Source of the DNA: Mycolicibacter nonchromogenicus
Lineage (GTDB): Bacteria; Actinomycetota; Actinomycetes; Mycobacteriales; Mycobacteriaceae
Assembly: GCF_002101775.1 (NCBI RefSeq)
Contig: NZ_LQPI01000060.1
Coordinates: forward strand, 1-64,000
Direction of reading: 5' to 3'
DNA: 64,000 nt
Of this stretch, positions 18,786-28,312 are shown piece by piece. A program made the translations under genes and the position numbers. The notes below the pieces were generated by a model. The model made no database searches. It worked only from the letters and a program-made list of their open reading frames with translations, and had not been told where the DNA came from. Within the stretch, counting starts at the first letter, position 1. The number at the start of each line of letters is the position of its first letter.

Positions 18786-21685
18786 ACCAGCACCTGCTCC
18801 TTGGCGGCGTCCCGCCGGATCGGTTGCGGCCAGGGCTGCGGAACCGGCCGGGGGCGCACGATCTGAGGCCACCAGAACCAGCGCCCCAGCAGGGTCGCCA
18901 CCGACGGTGTCATCAGGGACCGGACGATCAGGGTGTCGAAGAGCAGGCCCAGCCCGATGGTGGTGCCGACCTGGCCGATCACGATCAGTGCGCTGACTGC
19001 CATGGAGGCCATGGTGAAGGCGAACACCAGACCCGCGGCGGTGACCACGGCACCGGTTCCGACCATGGCGCGAATCAGCCCGGTGTGCAGTCCCGCGTGG
19101 ATCTCCTCCTTGATCCGCGAGACCAGCAGCAGGTTGTAATCCGCCCCGACGGCGAGCAGCACGATGACCGACATCGGCAGCACCATCCAGTGCAGCGGAA
19201 TGCCCACGATGTGCTGCCAGAGCAGAACTGACAGGCCGAACGCCGAGCCGAGACTGAGCACCACCGTGCCGACGATCACCGCCGCGGCGACCACGGCGCG
19301 GGTCAGCACCATCATGATGATGAAGATCAGGATCAGTGCGGCCGTCGCCACGATCAGCAAGTCGTAGTTGGCGCCCTGCTGCATGTCGTAGAACATCGCT
19401 GCGCTGCCGCCGAGATAGATCCTGGCTCCCTCGAACGGTGTGCCCTTGATCGCGTCGGCCGCCGCGACCTTGAGCGATTCGATGCGCGATATTCCCTCGG
19501 GCGTCAACGGGTCGCCCTGGTGAATGATGGTGAACCGCACCGCATGGCCGTCCGGCGACAGGAACAGCTTGATGCCGCGCTTGAAGTCGGCGGTGTCGAA
19601 GGCCTCCGGGGGGAGGTAGAACGAGTCGTCGTTCTTCGCGGCGTCGAACGCCTCTCCCATGGCCGTGGAATTCGCCTGCATCGCCATGTTCTGGTCCTGC
19701 TGGGCCTTCTGCACCTGGTACTGGTTGAGCAACGTCTGCTTCTGGTTCTTCATCGACTGGATCTGCGCCGGCATCACCGCGACCATCCGCGGCATCAGCT
19801 CGGCCATGCGTTGCATGTCGGGCACGATCTCATCGAAGTCGCCAGACATGGTGTCCACGCCGTCCAGGGCGTCGAAGATCGACCGCAAAGACCAGCAGAT
19901 GGGGATGTCGAAGCAGTGCGGCTCCCAGTAGAAGTAGTTGCGGAACACCCGGAAGAAATCATCGAAATCAGCCATGTGATTGCGCATTTCGCCGATGTCG
20001 AATGCCGTGGTGGACATCTTGTCGGCCATCCGCTGCGACACCTCGGCCAGGTCCTGCTGGATGTTCATCATCTCGGTCATCGAGTCGATGCTGGTCTGCA
20101 GGTCGTCGGCCTGCTTGAGCAGGTTGTCCAGGTTGGTCTGCATGTAGTCGTTGTTCATCAGCGCAGCCGTACCACTCTGGCCGAGCGTGTACGGAATCGT
20201 CGAATGTTTGACCGGATCCCCGTCCGGGCGAGTGATGGTCTGCACCTGGGCGATCCCGTGCACATTCTTGAGAGCTTTGGCGATCTTGTCGATCACCAGG
20301 AAGTCCGCCGGGTTCCGCAGGTCCCGATCGGTTTCGACCATCATCAGGTCCGGGTTCATCTTCGCCTGGGAGAAGTGCCGAAACGCCGCCGAGTAGCCCA
20401 CATTCGCCGCGACGTCATCGGGCAGGTAGAGCCGGTCGTTGTAGCTCGTGTGGTACCCGGGCAGCGCGAGCAACCCGATCAGGGCTGCCGCGACCGCGGC
20501 CACCAGGATCGCCCCGGGCCAGCGAACAGTGGTGGTACCGACCCGGTGCCATCCGGTTGACCGGGTGACACGCTTAGGCTCCAGCACCCGACCGAAGCGA
20601 CTGCACACCGAAATGACGGCAGGCCCAAGGGTCAACGCCGCGGCGACCACGATCACCATGCCGATCGACAGCGGGAAGCCCATCGTCTGGAAGTAGGGCA
20701 GTCGCGTGAAGTGCAGGCAGAACGTGGCCCCCGCGATGGTCAGACCGGACGCCAACACCACGTGCGCGGTGCCGTGGAACATGGTGTAGTAGGCGGATTC
20801 TCGGTCCTCGCCGGCCTTGCGCGCCTCCTGATATCGGCCGATCAGGAAGATCGCGTAATCGGTGGAGGCGGCGATGGCCAGGGTCACCAGCATGTTGGTC
20901 GCGAAGGTGGTCAGCCCGAAGAGGTTGTGAAAGCCCAGAAATGCCACCACTCCCCGGGCGGCCGACAGCTCCAGCACGACCATCAGCAACACGATCAGTG
21001 TGGTGATGACCGATCGATACACGCCCAACAACATCACCGTGATGACGGCAAAGGTGAGCAGTTCGATGGTCTCCATGCTCTTGTCGCCGACGTGATTCTG
21101 GTCGGAACTCGTGGCCGCTGGACCGGTGACATATGCCTTCACACCGGCGGGAGCCGGCAGTTCGGATGCGATCTGGCGCACCGCGTCCACCGATTCGTTG
21201 GCCAGCGTCTCCCCCTGGTCGCCGGCGATGTAGACCTGAACGTAGGCGGCCTTGCCGTCGGCGCTCTGGGCGCCCTTGGCGGTCAGCGTGTCGCCCCAGA
21301 AGTCTTGGACGTGTTGCACGTGAGCGGTGTCGGCACGCAGATCGCGCACCATACGGTCATAGAACTCGTGCGCCGCCGCGCCCAGCGGCTCGTCGCCTTC
21401 GAGCACGATCATCACCGAGCTCGAAGTGTCGTACTCTTCGAACACCTTTCCGACTCGCTTGGTCGCGATCATCGATGGCGCGTCATTGGGACTCATCGAC
21501 ACCGCGCGCAGCTTGCCGACTTCCTCCAGCTGCGGGACGACGACGTTCAGCGCAGCGATCAGGGCGATCCAGCCCAGAATGATGGGCACCGCGAAGGTCC
21601 GGATGAATCGGGGTATCCCCGGCCGGGCGCCGTGCCGCGCAGCGGGAAGGGCCTCGGTGCGCACGGCATCCGTGGGCGTGGTCAT
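18782..21685 (-). CDS. MmpL-family RND lipid/siderophore transporter
   Basis: This 967-aa inner-membrane transporter has the MmpL layout: TM1 (about 29-50), a large periplasmic domain, TM2-6, a second periplasmic domain with a coiled-coil-rich insert (many Gln/Met, residues ~480-700), then TM7-12. The proton-relay Asp-Tyr pairs are present in [13 protein letters not shown] and [18 protein letters not shown] 21685 overlaps the mmpS stop by 4 nt; the open frame further upstream is an overlap with mmpS and not part of the protein. The pair most resembles MmpS4/MmpL4 or MmpS5/MmpL5, which export carboxymycobactin and drugs. The substrate is inferred. Confidence 0.93.
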   Translation of the reverse strand: MTTPTDAVRTEALPAARHGARPGIPRFIRTFAVPIILGWIALIAALNVVVPQLEEVGKLRAVSMSPNDAPSMIATKRVGKVFEEYDTSSSVMIVLEGDEPLGAAAHEFYDRMVRDLRADTAHVQHVQDFWGDTLTAKGAQSADGKAAYVQVYIAGDQGETLANESVDAVRQIASELPAPAGVKAYVTGPAATSSDQNHVGDKSMETIELLTFAVITVMLLGVYRSVITTLIVLLMVVLELSAARGVVAFLGFHNLFGLTTFATNMLVTLAIAASTDYAIFLIGRYQEARKAGEDRESAYYTMFHGTAHVVLASGLTIAGATFCLHFTRLPYFQTMGFPLSIGMVIVVAAALTLGPAVISVCSRFGRVLEPKRVTRSTGWHRVGTTTVRWPGAILVAAVAAALIGLLALPGYHTSYNDRLYLPDDVAANVGYSAAFRHFSQAKMNPDLMMVETDRDLRNPADFLVIDKIAKALKNVHGIAQVQTITRPDGDPVKHSTIPYTLGQSGTAALMNNDYMQTNLDNLLKQADDLQTSIDSMTEMMNIQQDLAEVSQRMADKMSTTAFDIGEMRNHMADFDDFFRVFRNYFYWEPHCFDIPICWSLRSIFDALDGVDTMSGDFDEIVPDMQRMAELMPRMVAVMPAQIQSMKNQKQTLLNQYQVQKAQQDQNMAMQANSTAMGEAFDAAKNDDSFYLPPEAFDTADFKRGIKLFLSPDGHAVRFTIIHQGDPLTPEGISRIESLKVAAADAIKGTPFEGARIYLGGSAAMFYDMQQGANYDLLIVATAALILIFIIMMVLTRAVVAAAVIVGTVVLSLGSAFGLSVLLWQHIVGIPLHWMVLPMSVIVLLAVGADYNLLLVSRIKEEIHAGLHTGLIRAMVGTGAVVTAAGLVFAFTMASMAVSALIVIGQVGTTIGLGLLFDTLIVRSLMTPSVATLLGRWFWWPQIVRPRPVPQPWPQPIRRDAAKEQVLV

Positions 21686-22107
21686 GCTGCCTTCACAAAG
21701 CAGAAGGTCTCGGCGTTCACTCCGGTGGCCGTCCTCTCCTGTTTGACCTCGTCGTCGACGGTCACCCGGCAGCTGATGCTGTCGCCGTCGCCCTGGGCAA
21801 GGATGTTGGGCATCACCGAGGGCAGGGTGGTCTGCAGCGTCAGCGTCCACGGCAGCGCCACATCGGCGACGCGCTGCGGCTTGCCTTCGAGGTCCATGTA
21901 ATTGATGACGGCCGTGGTGCCCGAACCGAAGATCTCGTAGGTCACGAACTTCGGGTTGAAGTCCTCGGCGTTGTCCGAGGACAAGTCGGTGACCATGACC
22001 GGATGCGCGCCGAACACGGTGCGCAGCTGCGCGACGGTGAGGGCTCCCGCCCCGACTGCCGTCACGATCAAAGCGGGTAACCAGATCCGGCTGATCAGCT
22101 TTTTCAT
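21682..22107 (-). CDS. MmpS-family accessory protein
   Basis: This 141-aa protein has one N-terminal membrane anchor (residues 7-27) and a small periplasmic beta-sandwich domain with the family pattern [18 protein letters not shown] and a Cys pair (SCRVTV, TFCFVKA). MmpS proteins bind the periplasmic side of their MmpL partner, with which this gene is translationally coupled. The start has a GGGGAGGG ribosome site. It is expressed from a promoter overlapped by a palindrome. Confidence 0.92.
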   Translation of the reverse strand: MKKLISRIWLPALIVTAVGAGALTVAQLRTVFGAHPVMVTDLSSDNAEDFNPKFVTYEIFGSGTTAVINYMDLEGKPQRVADVALPWTLTLQTTLPSVMPNILAQGDGDSISCRVTVDDEVKQERTATGVNAETFCFVKAA

Positions 22108-22158
22108 CGTCCGCCCTCCCCAACGCCCGGCCGGCCGGCGTCTCCACTCCAGATAGCC

Positions 22159-22216
22159 AAGCTAACTTTGTAAACGGATTAAGTCAATCCGGTTCGGCTG
22201 TTGCGCGCATTACACT
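22159..22216. promoter_or_regulatory. mmpS/tetR divergent promoters with shared palindrome
   Basis: On the minus strand, TTGACT (22182-22187) and TAGCTT (22159-22164) with a 17-bp spacer form the mmpS promoter. The palindrome CGGATTAAGTCAATCCG (22175-22191; 6-bp arms, 5-bp centre) covers that -35 box and is a candidate operator for the TetR. On the plus strand, TACACT (22211-22216) lies 8 nt before GTG 22225. Confidence 0.7.
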
Positions 22217-22224
22217 CGGCTGGT

Positions 22225-22908
22225 GTGAGCGCCAGTGAGACAACCAGCCGCCGGCTGCGCAAGGATGCGGAGCGCAACCGGGCACGCGTGCTGGAGGCGG
22301 CCCGCGAGCTGTTCGCCAGCAAGGGGCTGGAGCCCAACCTCAACGACGTCGCACACCACGCGGGTGTAGGAGTCGGGACCGTCTACCGCAGGTTCGCCAC
22401 CAAGGAGGAGCTGCTCGAGGCGATCTTCGAAGACGGCCTGAACCAGCTGGCGGACTTGGCGGAGACCGCGCTGCAGCAACCGGACCCCTGGCAGGGTTTC
22501 GTGTGGTACGTCGAGCAGATGTGTGAGATCACCGCCACCGATCGCGGACTGCGGGAGATCGCCTTCAGCAAGTCATACGGCGGCGACCGCGTGACAGCCG
22601 CCCAGGAACGGCTCATTCCCGTTCAGAAGCGGCTCGTCGAACGAGCACGCCAGGACGGCCGCCTGCGCCCCGAACTGTCCGACACCGACCTGCCGATCTT
22701 CGGGCTGCTGGCCGGTACGGTGAGCGAGTTCGCCGGCGATGTCGATGCCGACCTGTGGCGCCGCTTCGTGGCCATCCTCATCGACGGAATGCGCTGCCGC
22801 CCTGATCAATTGCCGTTGCCGGTGGCCGCACTCGATGACGACGAAGTCCAGTGTGCGATGCGAAGCTGGGAACCCGCCGGCCCCTGCGGGGAGCGCAGTC
22901 GCCCCTGA
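22225..22908 (+). CDS. TetR-family regulator of the mmpS-mmpL pair
   Basis: This 227-aa regulator begins with a basic stretch and a TetR helix-turn-helix (NRARVLEAARELFASKG, then VAHHAGVGVGTVYRRF, residues ~15-58), followed by a C-terminal ligand domain. A TetR gene divergent from mmpS-mmpL recalls Rv0452 beside mmpS4/mmpL4 in M. tuberculosis. GTG 22225 is preferred to the ATG-like start at 22201 because of the adjacent -10 box. The palindrome at 22175-22191 is its most likely target. Confidence 0.88.
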   Translation: MSASETTSRRLRKDAERNRARVLEAARELFASKGLEPNLNDVAHHAGVGVGTVYRRFATKEELLEAIFEDGLNQLADLAETALQQPDPWQGFVWYVEQMCEITATDRGLREIAFSKSYGGDRVTAAQERLIPVQKRLVERARQDGRLRPELSDTDLPIFGLLAGTVSEFAGDVDADLWRRFVAILIDGMRCRPDQLPLPVAALDDDEVQCAMRSWEPAGPCGERSRP

Positions 22909-22911
22909 GGG

Positions 22912-23208
22912 CTACAGCATCGCCCTACTGATCTTGTCGCTGTCTTTCCCGATCGTCTTGCAGTACGCACTGACCGCGATCTGCGTTCCCGACAGTTCCA
23001 GGTTCGACGGCTCGCCACCCTTGGCGTCCTTGAGCATCTTGGACACTTCGGAGCGCTGCTTCTCGTCGCTGTGGCCGTTGAACTCTCCGCAGGTGGTGTC
23101 GCCACCTTTGTTGATGACCTTGTCCACCGCCGAGCATCCACCGAGAAGGGCCGTGGCACAGGCAAGGACGGTGACGGCGGCGAGACTGAATCGCTTCCGA
23201 GGCTTCAC
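22912..23208 (-). CDS. Small secreted lipoprotein, HdeA-like
   Basis: This 98-aa protein has a signal peptide with lipobox LLGGC (Cys near residue 25). The mature part has two cysteines, TTCGEFN and SAYCKTI, spaced as in mycobacterial HdeA-like small proteins; the acid-chaperone link is only by resemblance. The tails of this gene and the TetR gene are 3 nt apart (convergent). Confidence 0.75.
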   Translation of the reverse strand: MKPRKRFSLAAVTVLACATALLGGCSAVDKVINKGGDTTCGEFNGHSDEKQRSEVSKMLKDAKGGEPSNLELSGTQIAVSAYCKTIGKDSDKISRAML

Positions 23209-23246
23209 AGGGCCACCCTTCTGGTTTCGATTCGCGCAAGCGGAGC

Positions 23247-24650
23247 CTACGTCAGCAGCGCCTTCTTGAGCACCTTTCCCATCGCGTTGCGCGGCAGGGC
23301 GTCCACAATCCGCACCTCGCGAGGCCGCTTGTGCGCGGAAAGCTGTTGAGCGACATAGTCGATGAGTTCACGGGGCTGCGCAGGTCCGTCCGCTGAGGAG
23401 ACGACGAAGGCGACGATCCGCTGGCCCAGGTCTTCATCGGGCAATCCGACGACGGCCACTTCGGCGACCGTCGGATGGCCCAGCAGAGCCGTCTCGATCT
23501 CCCCGGCCCCGACTCGGAAGCCGCCGGACTTGATCAGATCGACCGATTCGCGGCCGACGATCCGATGCATGCCGTCGCCGTCGATCACCGCCACATCCCC
23601 GGTGCGGTACCAGCCATCGGCGTCGAACGCCTCGGCAGTGGCGTCGGGCCGATTGAGATAGCCGTTGAACAGCGTGGGCCCGCGCACCGCGAGCCGCCCG
23701 ATCGTCGCACCGTCGTGCGGGACCGGACCCCCGTCATCACCGACGAGTTTGGTCTGCACCCCCTGCAACGGCAGACCCACCCATCCCGGGCGGCGCTCGC
23801 CGTCGACTCGGGTACTCACGGTGATCAGCGATTCGGTGCTGCCGTACCGCTCGATCGGAGCGTGACCGGTCTGGGCGACCAGGGCGTCGAACACCGGAAC
23901 GGGCAGCGCCGCACTGCCCGAGACCAACAGCCGCGCCGGTCGCAGCGCCTCGGCGGCAGCGGAGTCGGCCACCACCCGTGACCACACGGTCGGGACCCCG
24001 AAATACATGGTGCCGCCGGCGGCTGCATACGCCTCCGGCGTCGGCTTTCCGGTGTGCACGAAACGATTTCCCACCCGCAACGAGCCCAACAGGCCCAACA
24101 CCAGGCCGTGCACGTGGTACATCGGCAAGCCGTGCACCAGCACGTCATCGGGACTCCACTGCCAGGCCTGGGCCAACGCGTCGAGGTCGGCGGCCAGCGC
24201 CCGCCGGCTCAACTGCACACCTTTGGGCGGGCCGGTGGTGCCGGAGGTGTAGATGATCAGGGCGGTGTCTTCGTCATCCACATCGGAAACCCGGGACGAC
24301 GATCCGGCGCGCGCCGCAAAGTGCGGCAGGCCGGCGAGGTCGTCGGGCCGCTCCCCCAACCAGGCCTGAGCACCCGAGTCACGCAGGATGTGCTGGCGTT
24401 CTGCGACCCCGACGTCGGCGGGAACCGGCACCACCGGAACCCCGGCGAGCAGACAGCCGGTGACCGCCAGCACCGTCTGCGCGGTCGGGGTGGCCAAGAC
24501 CGCGACCGCGGGCGCCCCGGCGACATCTTCGAGCACCGCTCCCGGCGCGGCACTCAACTCGGCACGGCTCAGTGTGGTGTTGTCGATGCGCACCGCATCG
24601 GCGAGGTCCGAGGCGTTCGAGCCGTCGGCAGCCAGCGAGGACAGCAGCAT
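23247..24650 (-). CDS. fadD36: Acyl-CoA synthetase FadD36
   Basis: This 467-aa short ANL enzyme has VYTSGTTGPPKGVQLS-type P-loop (IYTSGTTGPPKGVQLS, near 139), the motif WYRTGDVAV and C-terminal catalytic lysine in PRNAMGKVLKK. It is a close match to M. tuberculosis FadD36 (Rv1193). The subgroup is related to malonyl- and short-chain acyl-CoA ligases; substrate not determined. ATG 24650 is chosen because TAACGT ends exactly 7 nt upstream. The short neighbouring regulator gene is divergent. Confidence 0.92.
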   Translation of the reverse strand: MLLSSLAADGSNASDLADAVRIDNTTLSRAELSAAPGAVLEDVAGAPAVAVLATPTAQTVLAVTGCLLAGVPVVPVPADVGVAERQHILRDSGAQAWLGERPDDLAGLPHFAARAGSSSRVSDVDDEDTALIIYTSGTTGPPKGVQLSRRALAADLDALAQAWQWSPDDVLVHGLPMYHVHGLVLGLLGSLRVGNRFVHTGKPTPEAYAAAGGTMYFGVPTVWSRVVADSAAAEALRPARLLVSGSAALPVPVFDALVAQTGHAPIERYGSTESLITVSTRVDGERRPGWVGLPLQGVQTKLVGDDGGPVPHDGATIGRLAVRGPTLFNGYLNRPDATAEAFDADGWYRTGDVAVIDGDGMHRIVGRESVDLIKSGGFRVGAGEIETALLGHPTVAEVAVVGLPDEDLGQRIVAFVVSSADGPAQPRELIDYVAQQLSAHKRPREVRIVDALPRNAMGKVLKKALLT

Positions 24651-24663
24651 CTGAGCGACGTTA
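24651..24663 (-). promoter_or_regulatory. Leaderless fadD36 promoter
   Basis: TAACGT (complement of 24658-24663) lies 7 nt before the ATG at 24650; no ribosome site is present. Confidence 0.6.
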
Positions 24664-24777
24664 CCCGGTCGGGAGCGCACGCCCGGCCGCCCTGCCGATC
24701 AGCGGCGGACCGCCACAAGTGGTATCAACGAATCAGCTCCCTTAAATTGGTGGGCGCTCTTCAAGGAGAGGCATTCC

Positions 24778-25497
24778 ATGCACGACCAGTCCATCCGCCG
24801 GCACGGCACCGCTCGCAGTCAGCGGTTGCCGCGCAATCAGCAGCGCGAGCGGGTGCTGCGGTTGGTGGGCGCCGCCAATGGCGCAGTCGACGCGGCTGAA
24901 CTCGCCGAGCGGATGAACCTGCACGTCACCACAGTCCGGTTCCACCTCGACGCCCTGTGTGAGGACGGGGCGGTCGCCCGGACCCGTATCAAGCGCGACG
25001 GCGTCGGGCGGCCACGCACCGGTTACGTGGCGGTGCGCGACCGGCTGGATTACCGCAGCCTGGCCGAGATCTTGGCGATGGAGCTCGGCGAGACCGCCGC
25101 CGAGCGCCAGGAGTGCGCCGAACGGGCTGGCGAACGCTGGGCCGAACGAATCTTGGCCTCCGACAACGGCGTCGCCGAGGGACCCGCCACACGAAACGGA
25201 TCGACCCCCGACGCCGGCATCGACGAGTGCGCCGACCGGATCGCGGGGATCTTCGCGCGGATGGGGTTCGGCGCGGAACTCACCACGCCGGCCGACGGCG
25301 CCGAGGGTCAGCGCACGATCCTGCTGCATTCCTGCCCGGTTCGCGAGATGGCGCGGGCGCACCCAGAGGTCAGCTGCGCCATGCACCGGGGCCTGTTGCG
25401 GGGGTTGCTCAACGCCGAGAATGGTCCCGGCGGCACCGCAGAGCTGGAACCGTTCGTCGAGCCGGAGATGTGCATCGCCCGGGTGGCCGGCCGCTGA
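24778..25497 (+). CDS. SufR-like winged-helix regulator with C-terminal cysteines
   Basis: This 239-aa regulator has an N-terminal winged helix (ERVLRLVGAANGAVDAAELAERM, then HVTTVRFHLDAL, residues ~23-85) of the COG2345/ArsR type. The C-terminal domain carries C186 (LHSCPV), C200 (VSCAMH) and C232 (EMCIA), an arrangement like the Fe-S ligands of SufR. It is therefore a candidate iron-sulphur or nitric-oxide-sensing regulator, though cluster binding is inferred. ATG 24778 has the ribosome site AAGGAGAG (24763-24770). It sits divergent from fadD36 and convergent with psuG. Confidence 0.82.
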   Translation: MHDQSIRRHGTARSQRLPRNQQRERVLRLVGAANGAVDAAELAERMNLHVTTVRFHLDALCEDGAVARTRIKRDGVGRPRTGYVAVRDRLDYRSLAEILAMELGETAAERQECAERAGERWAERILASDNGVAEGPATRNGSTPDAGIDECADRIAGIFARMGFGAELTTPADGAEGQRTILLHSCPVREMARAHPEVSCAMHRGLLRGLLNAENGPGGTAELEPFVEPEMCIARVAGR

Positions 25498-25511
25498 CCT
25501 GACAGCGAGGT

Positions 25512-26414
25512 CTAGCTGCCCGCATAGGCCACCGCGATCTCGCCGGCCAGCCGCGCGTTGGCCAGCACCAGAGCGACGTTGGCGGACACCGATGCGCCGT
25601 GCGTCTCGCGGTGAAAGTAATCTAGCAGGAACGGCGTGACGTCCTTGCCGTGCACGTCCGCTGCTTGGGCGGCGGCCAGTCCGTCGGCCAGCACCCGGTC
25701 ATGCAACTCACGGTCGAGCTCGGCCTCAGCGGGGATCGGGTTGGCCAGCACCAGCCCGAAGCGGTCGGTGCCCAGCCGGTCACGAGCGCGCAGCACCGCG
25801 GCGGCCTGCTTCGGCGTCTGGACCCACCAGTCCAGCGAGAATCCGGAGTCGGCGAGGTAGAAGGCCGGAAAGCGGTCGGTGCGGTAGCCGATCACCCCCA
25901 CCGACAGCGTCTCCAACCGCTCCAACGTGGCGCCGATGTCCAGGATCGACTTCACACCCGAGCACACCACCAGCACCGGAGTGCGCGACAGGGTGGTCAG
26001 GTCCGCGGATTCGTCGTAACTGTCCCGCGCACCGCGGTGTACCCCGCCCAGCCCACCGGTGGCGAACACCGTGATGCCCGCCCTCGCCGCCAGGTGCGCG
26101 GTCGCGGCGACCGTGGTGGCACCATCCCCGGCCACCGCGGCCAGCATCGCGATCTCGCGGACGCTGACCTTGATCGCCGTACCGCCGGTGGCGATGCGGT
26201 GCAGCGCGTCATCGTCCAGGCCGATGTGCGGCTGACCGTCGAGGATCGCGATGGTGGCCGGTACCGCGCCCGCCGAACGCACGGACTGCTCGATCTCTCG
26301 GGCGATGCGCAGATTGTCGGGGCGTGGCAGACCGTGGCTGATGATGGTGCTCTCCAACGCCACCACGGCCCGACCGGCGTCCAACGCCTCGGCGACCTCG
26401 GGATGGATGCGCAT
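25512..26414 (-). CDS. psuG: Pseudouridine-5'-phosphate glycosidase
   Basis: This 300-aa protein belongs to the PsuG/IndA family, which reversibly splits pseudouridine 5'-phosphate into uracil and ribose-5-phosphate. Family motifs are ALESTIISHGLPRP (residues 19-32), GGLGGVHRGA and CSGVKSILDIGATLE with the active-site Lys, and the metal-site region ESVSANVALV-like HGASVSANVALV. No pseudouridine kinase (psuK) is adjacent. ATG 26414 follows TAGGCT by 6 nt (complement of 26421-26426). Confidence 0.93.
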   Translation of the reverse strand: MRIHPEVAEALDAGRAVVALESTIISHGLPRPDNLRIAREIEQSVRSAGAVPATIAILDGQPHIGLDDDALHRIATGGTAIKVSVREIAMLAAVAGDGATTVAATAHLAARAGITVFATGGLGGVHRGARDSYDESADLTTLSRTPVLVVCSGVKSILDIGATLERLETLSVGVIGYRTDRFPAFYLADSGFSLDWWVQTPKQAAAVLRARDRLGTDRFGLVLANPIPAEAELDRELHDRVLADGLAAAQAADVHGKDVTPFLLDYFHRETHGASVSANVALVLANARLAGEIAVAYAGS

Positions 26415-26516
26415 CCGCTCAGCCTATGGCGGACGACGTCTGGCGTGCATCGCTCGTGTCGGGCCACGCTGGTAGCGTCCGCGACTGTTCAGGTTCATGC
26501 GGCGGAGTGGAGTGTC

Positions 26517-27212
26517 GTGGTCGACCAGCAACGCAGGTGGCCGGGGTGGTTCGCCGCGCTCACCGCTGCCCTGCTGATCGCGGCCCCGGCCGCGGCCGAC
26601 CCGGGTCCGGTCGGCGCCGCCGACCGGTCGCCCGAACTGGCCATGCTCAACGGGCTGCCGATCAAGGGCCGCGCACCCAGAACCGGCTACTCACGCGCCC
26701 TGTTCGGCCAGGCGTGGAGCGATGACGTCACGGTGCCCGGCGGGCACAACGGCTGCGACACCCGCAACGACATCCTGCGCCGCGACCTGGTCGACATCGA
26801 GTTCAAGCCGGGCACCGCTGACTGCGTGGTGATGTCCGGTGTCCTGCACGATTCCTACACCGGCACCGCGATCCCATTCCAGCGCGGCCGGGGCACCTCC
26901 CAGATGGTGCAGATCGACCATGTCGTGGCGTTGTCGGACGCCTGGCAGAAGGGCGCCCAGCAGTGGGATGAGCTCACCCGCCGCAACTTCGCCAACGATC
27001 CGGAGAACCTGCAGGCCACCAGCGGGCCCGTCAACGAGCAGAAGGGTGACGGCGACGCAGCCACCTGGCTGCCGCCCGACAAGTCCTACCGCTGCACCTA
27101 CGTCTCCCGGATCGTGAGGGTGAAGGCCGCTTACGGCCTCTGGGTGACGCAGGCCGAGCACGATGCGATCGAGCGGATTCTCACCGGCGAATGCGGCTCG
27201 CCGCCAAGCTAA
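26517..27212 (+). CDS. Secreted HNH nuclease, DUF1524/GmrSD C-terminal type
   Basis: This 231-aa protein has an N-terminal signal peptide (cleavage after about residue 28, AAA-DPG). The nuclease motif is IDHVVALSDAW (H135), then DPENLQ (N164) and NEQKGDGDAATW, the beta-beta-alpha-metal HNH layout. Two cysteine pairs (C80/C103; C193/C226) could form disulphides, fitting an exported enzyme. GTG 26517 is the first start before the signal sequence. The role of such extracellular nucleases in mycobacteria (nutrient scavenging or competition) is unknown. It overlaps the dapC stop by 4 nt, tail to tail. Confidence 0.87.
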   Translation: MVDQQRRWPGWFAALTAALLIAAPAAADPGPVGAADRSPELAMLNGLPIKGRAPRTGYSRALFGQAWSDDVTVPGGHNGCDTRNDILRRDLVDIEFKPGTADCVVMSGVLHDSYTGTAIPFQRGRGTSQMVQIDHVVALSDAWQKGAQQWDELTRRNFANDPENLQATSGPVNEQKGDGDAATWLPPDKSYRCTYVSRIVRVKAAYGLWVTQAEHDAIERILTGECGSPPS

Positions 27213-28312
27213 CCCAGCCGGGCCGCCGCCGCAGCGATCCGTTCGTCGGTGGCGGTGAGCGCCGCCCGCACGTACTGCGCGCCGGCCGGCCCGTAGAACT
27301 CGCCGGGCGCCACCAGGATGCCGCGTTGCGCCAGCCAGTCGACGGTGTCCCGGCACGGCTCACCGCGCGTGGCCCACAGATAGAGCCCGCCCGCAGACAG
27401 CTCGATGGTGAAGCCTGCCGCCTGCATCGCCGGCAGCAGCGTCGCGCGGCGGCGGGCGTAGCGCTCGCGCTGTTCGTGCTCGTGCGCGTCGTCGTCGAGC
27501 GCGGCGACCATGGCCGCCTGGATCGGGGTGGGCACCATCATCCCGGCGTGTTTGCGTACTGCGAGCAGCTCGGCCACCACCGCGGCGTCCCCGGCCACGA
27601 AGCCGGCTCGGTAGCCCGCCAGCGAGGAGGTCTTCGACAGCGAATGCACTGCCAGCAGGCCGCGGTGGTCACCGTCGCACACCGCCGGGTGCAGCACCGA
27701 CAGTGGTGGGGCGTCCCAGCCCAGGCCCAGGTAGCACTCATCGGAGACCACCAGGACGTCATGCTCGCGGGCCCAGCCCACGACGGTGCGCAGCTCGTCG
27801 GCGGTCGCGATCGCCCCGGTCGGGTTGCTCGGCGAGTTGAGGTACACCAGGGCCGGCGGCGGACCGTCGCGCAGGTGCGGCGTATCGCTGCGCACCCATC
27901 GGGCGCCGGCCAGTCGGGCGCCCACTTCGTAGGTCGGGTAGGCCAGCTCGGGGACCACCACCTCGTCCTGGTCTCCGAGGCCGAGCAGGCTCGGCAGCCA
28001 GGCGATGAGTTCCTTGGTGCCGATGACGGGCAGCACCGCCGACTCCGCCAGGCCGGTGATCTCGTAGCGCCGTTCCAGGGCGGCGACCGCCGAGGCGCGC
28101 AGCGCCGCGGTGCCGGCGGTGGTGGGATACCCGGGCGACGAGGATGCCGCAGCCAGTGCTTCACGGATGACCGGGGCGACCGGGTCGACCGGGGTGCCGA
28201 CGGACAGGTCCACGATGCCGTCCGGGTGCGCCTTGGCCAGCGCCGTCGCCTCGGCCAGGGTGTCCCACGGAAATGTCGGCAGTGCGGCCGATCTGCCGCG
28301 GACGGGACTCAT
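27209..28312 (-). CDS. dapC: N-succinyldiaminopimelate aminotransferase
   Basis: This 367-aa class-I PLP aminotransferase matches M. tuberculosis DapC (Rv1178) along its length. It has SVGTPVDP, YLNSPSNPTG, VVSDECYLGLGW and the PLP-lysine motif SLSKTSSLAGYRAGF. It carries out the step between DapD and DapE. ATG 28312 shares ATGA with the stop of an 11-codon upstream frame, so translation is probably coupled. The ferredoxin gene fdxC, which I recall directly upstream in M. tuberculosis, is absent here. Confidence 0.94.
   Translation of the reverse strand: MSPVRGRSAALPTFPWDTLAEATALAKAHPDGIVDLSVGTPVDPVAPVIREALAAASSSPGYPTTAGTAALRASAVAALERRYEITGLAESAVLPVIGTKELIAWLPSLLGLGDQDEVVVPELAYPTYEVGARLAGARWVRSDTPHLRDGPPPALVYLNSPSNPTGAIATADELRTVVGWAREHDVLVVSDECYLGLGWDAPPLSVLHPAVCDGDHRGLLAVHSLSKTSSLAGYRAGFVAGDAAVVAELLAVRKHAGMMVPTPIQAAMVAALDDDAHEHEQRERYARRRATLLPAMQAAGFTIELSAGGLYLWATRGEPCRDTVDWLAQRGILVAPGEFYGPAGAQYVRAALTATDERIAAAAARLG

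Noticed and set aside
21686..22147. N-terminal extension of the MmpL frame upstream of ATG 21685
   Set aside because: It is a shifted reading of mmpS; MmpL homology begins at MTTPTD, and the 4-nt overlap with mmpS fits operon structure.
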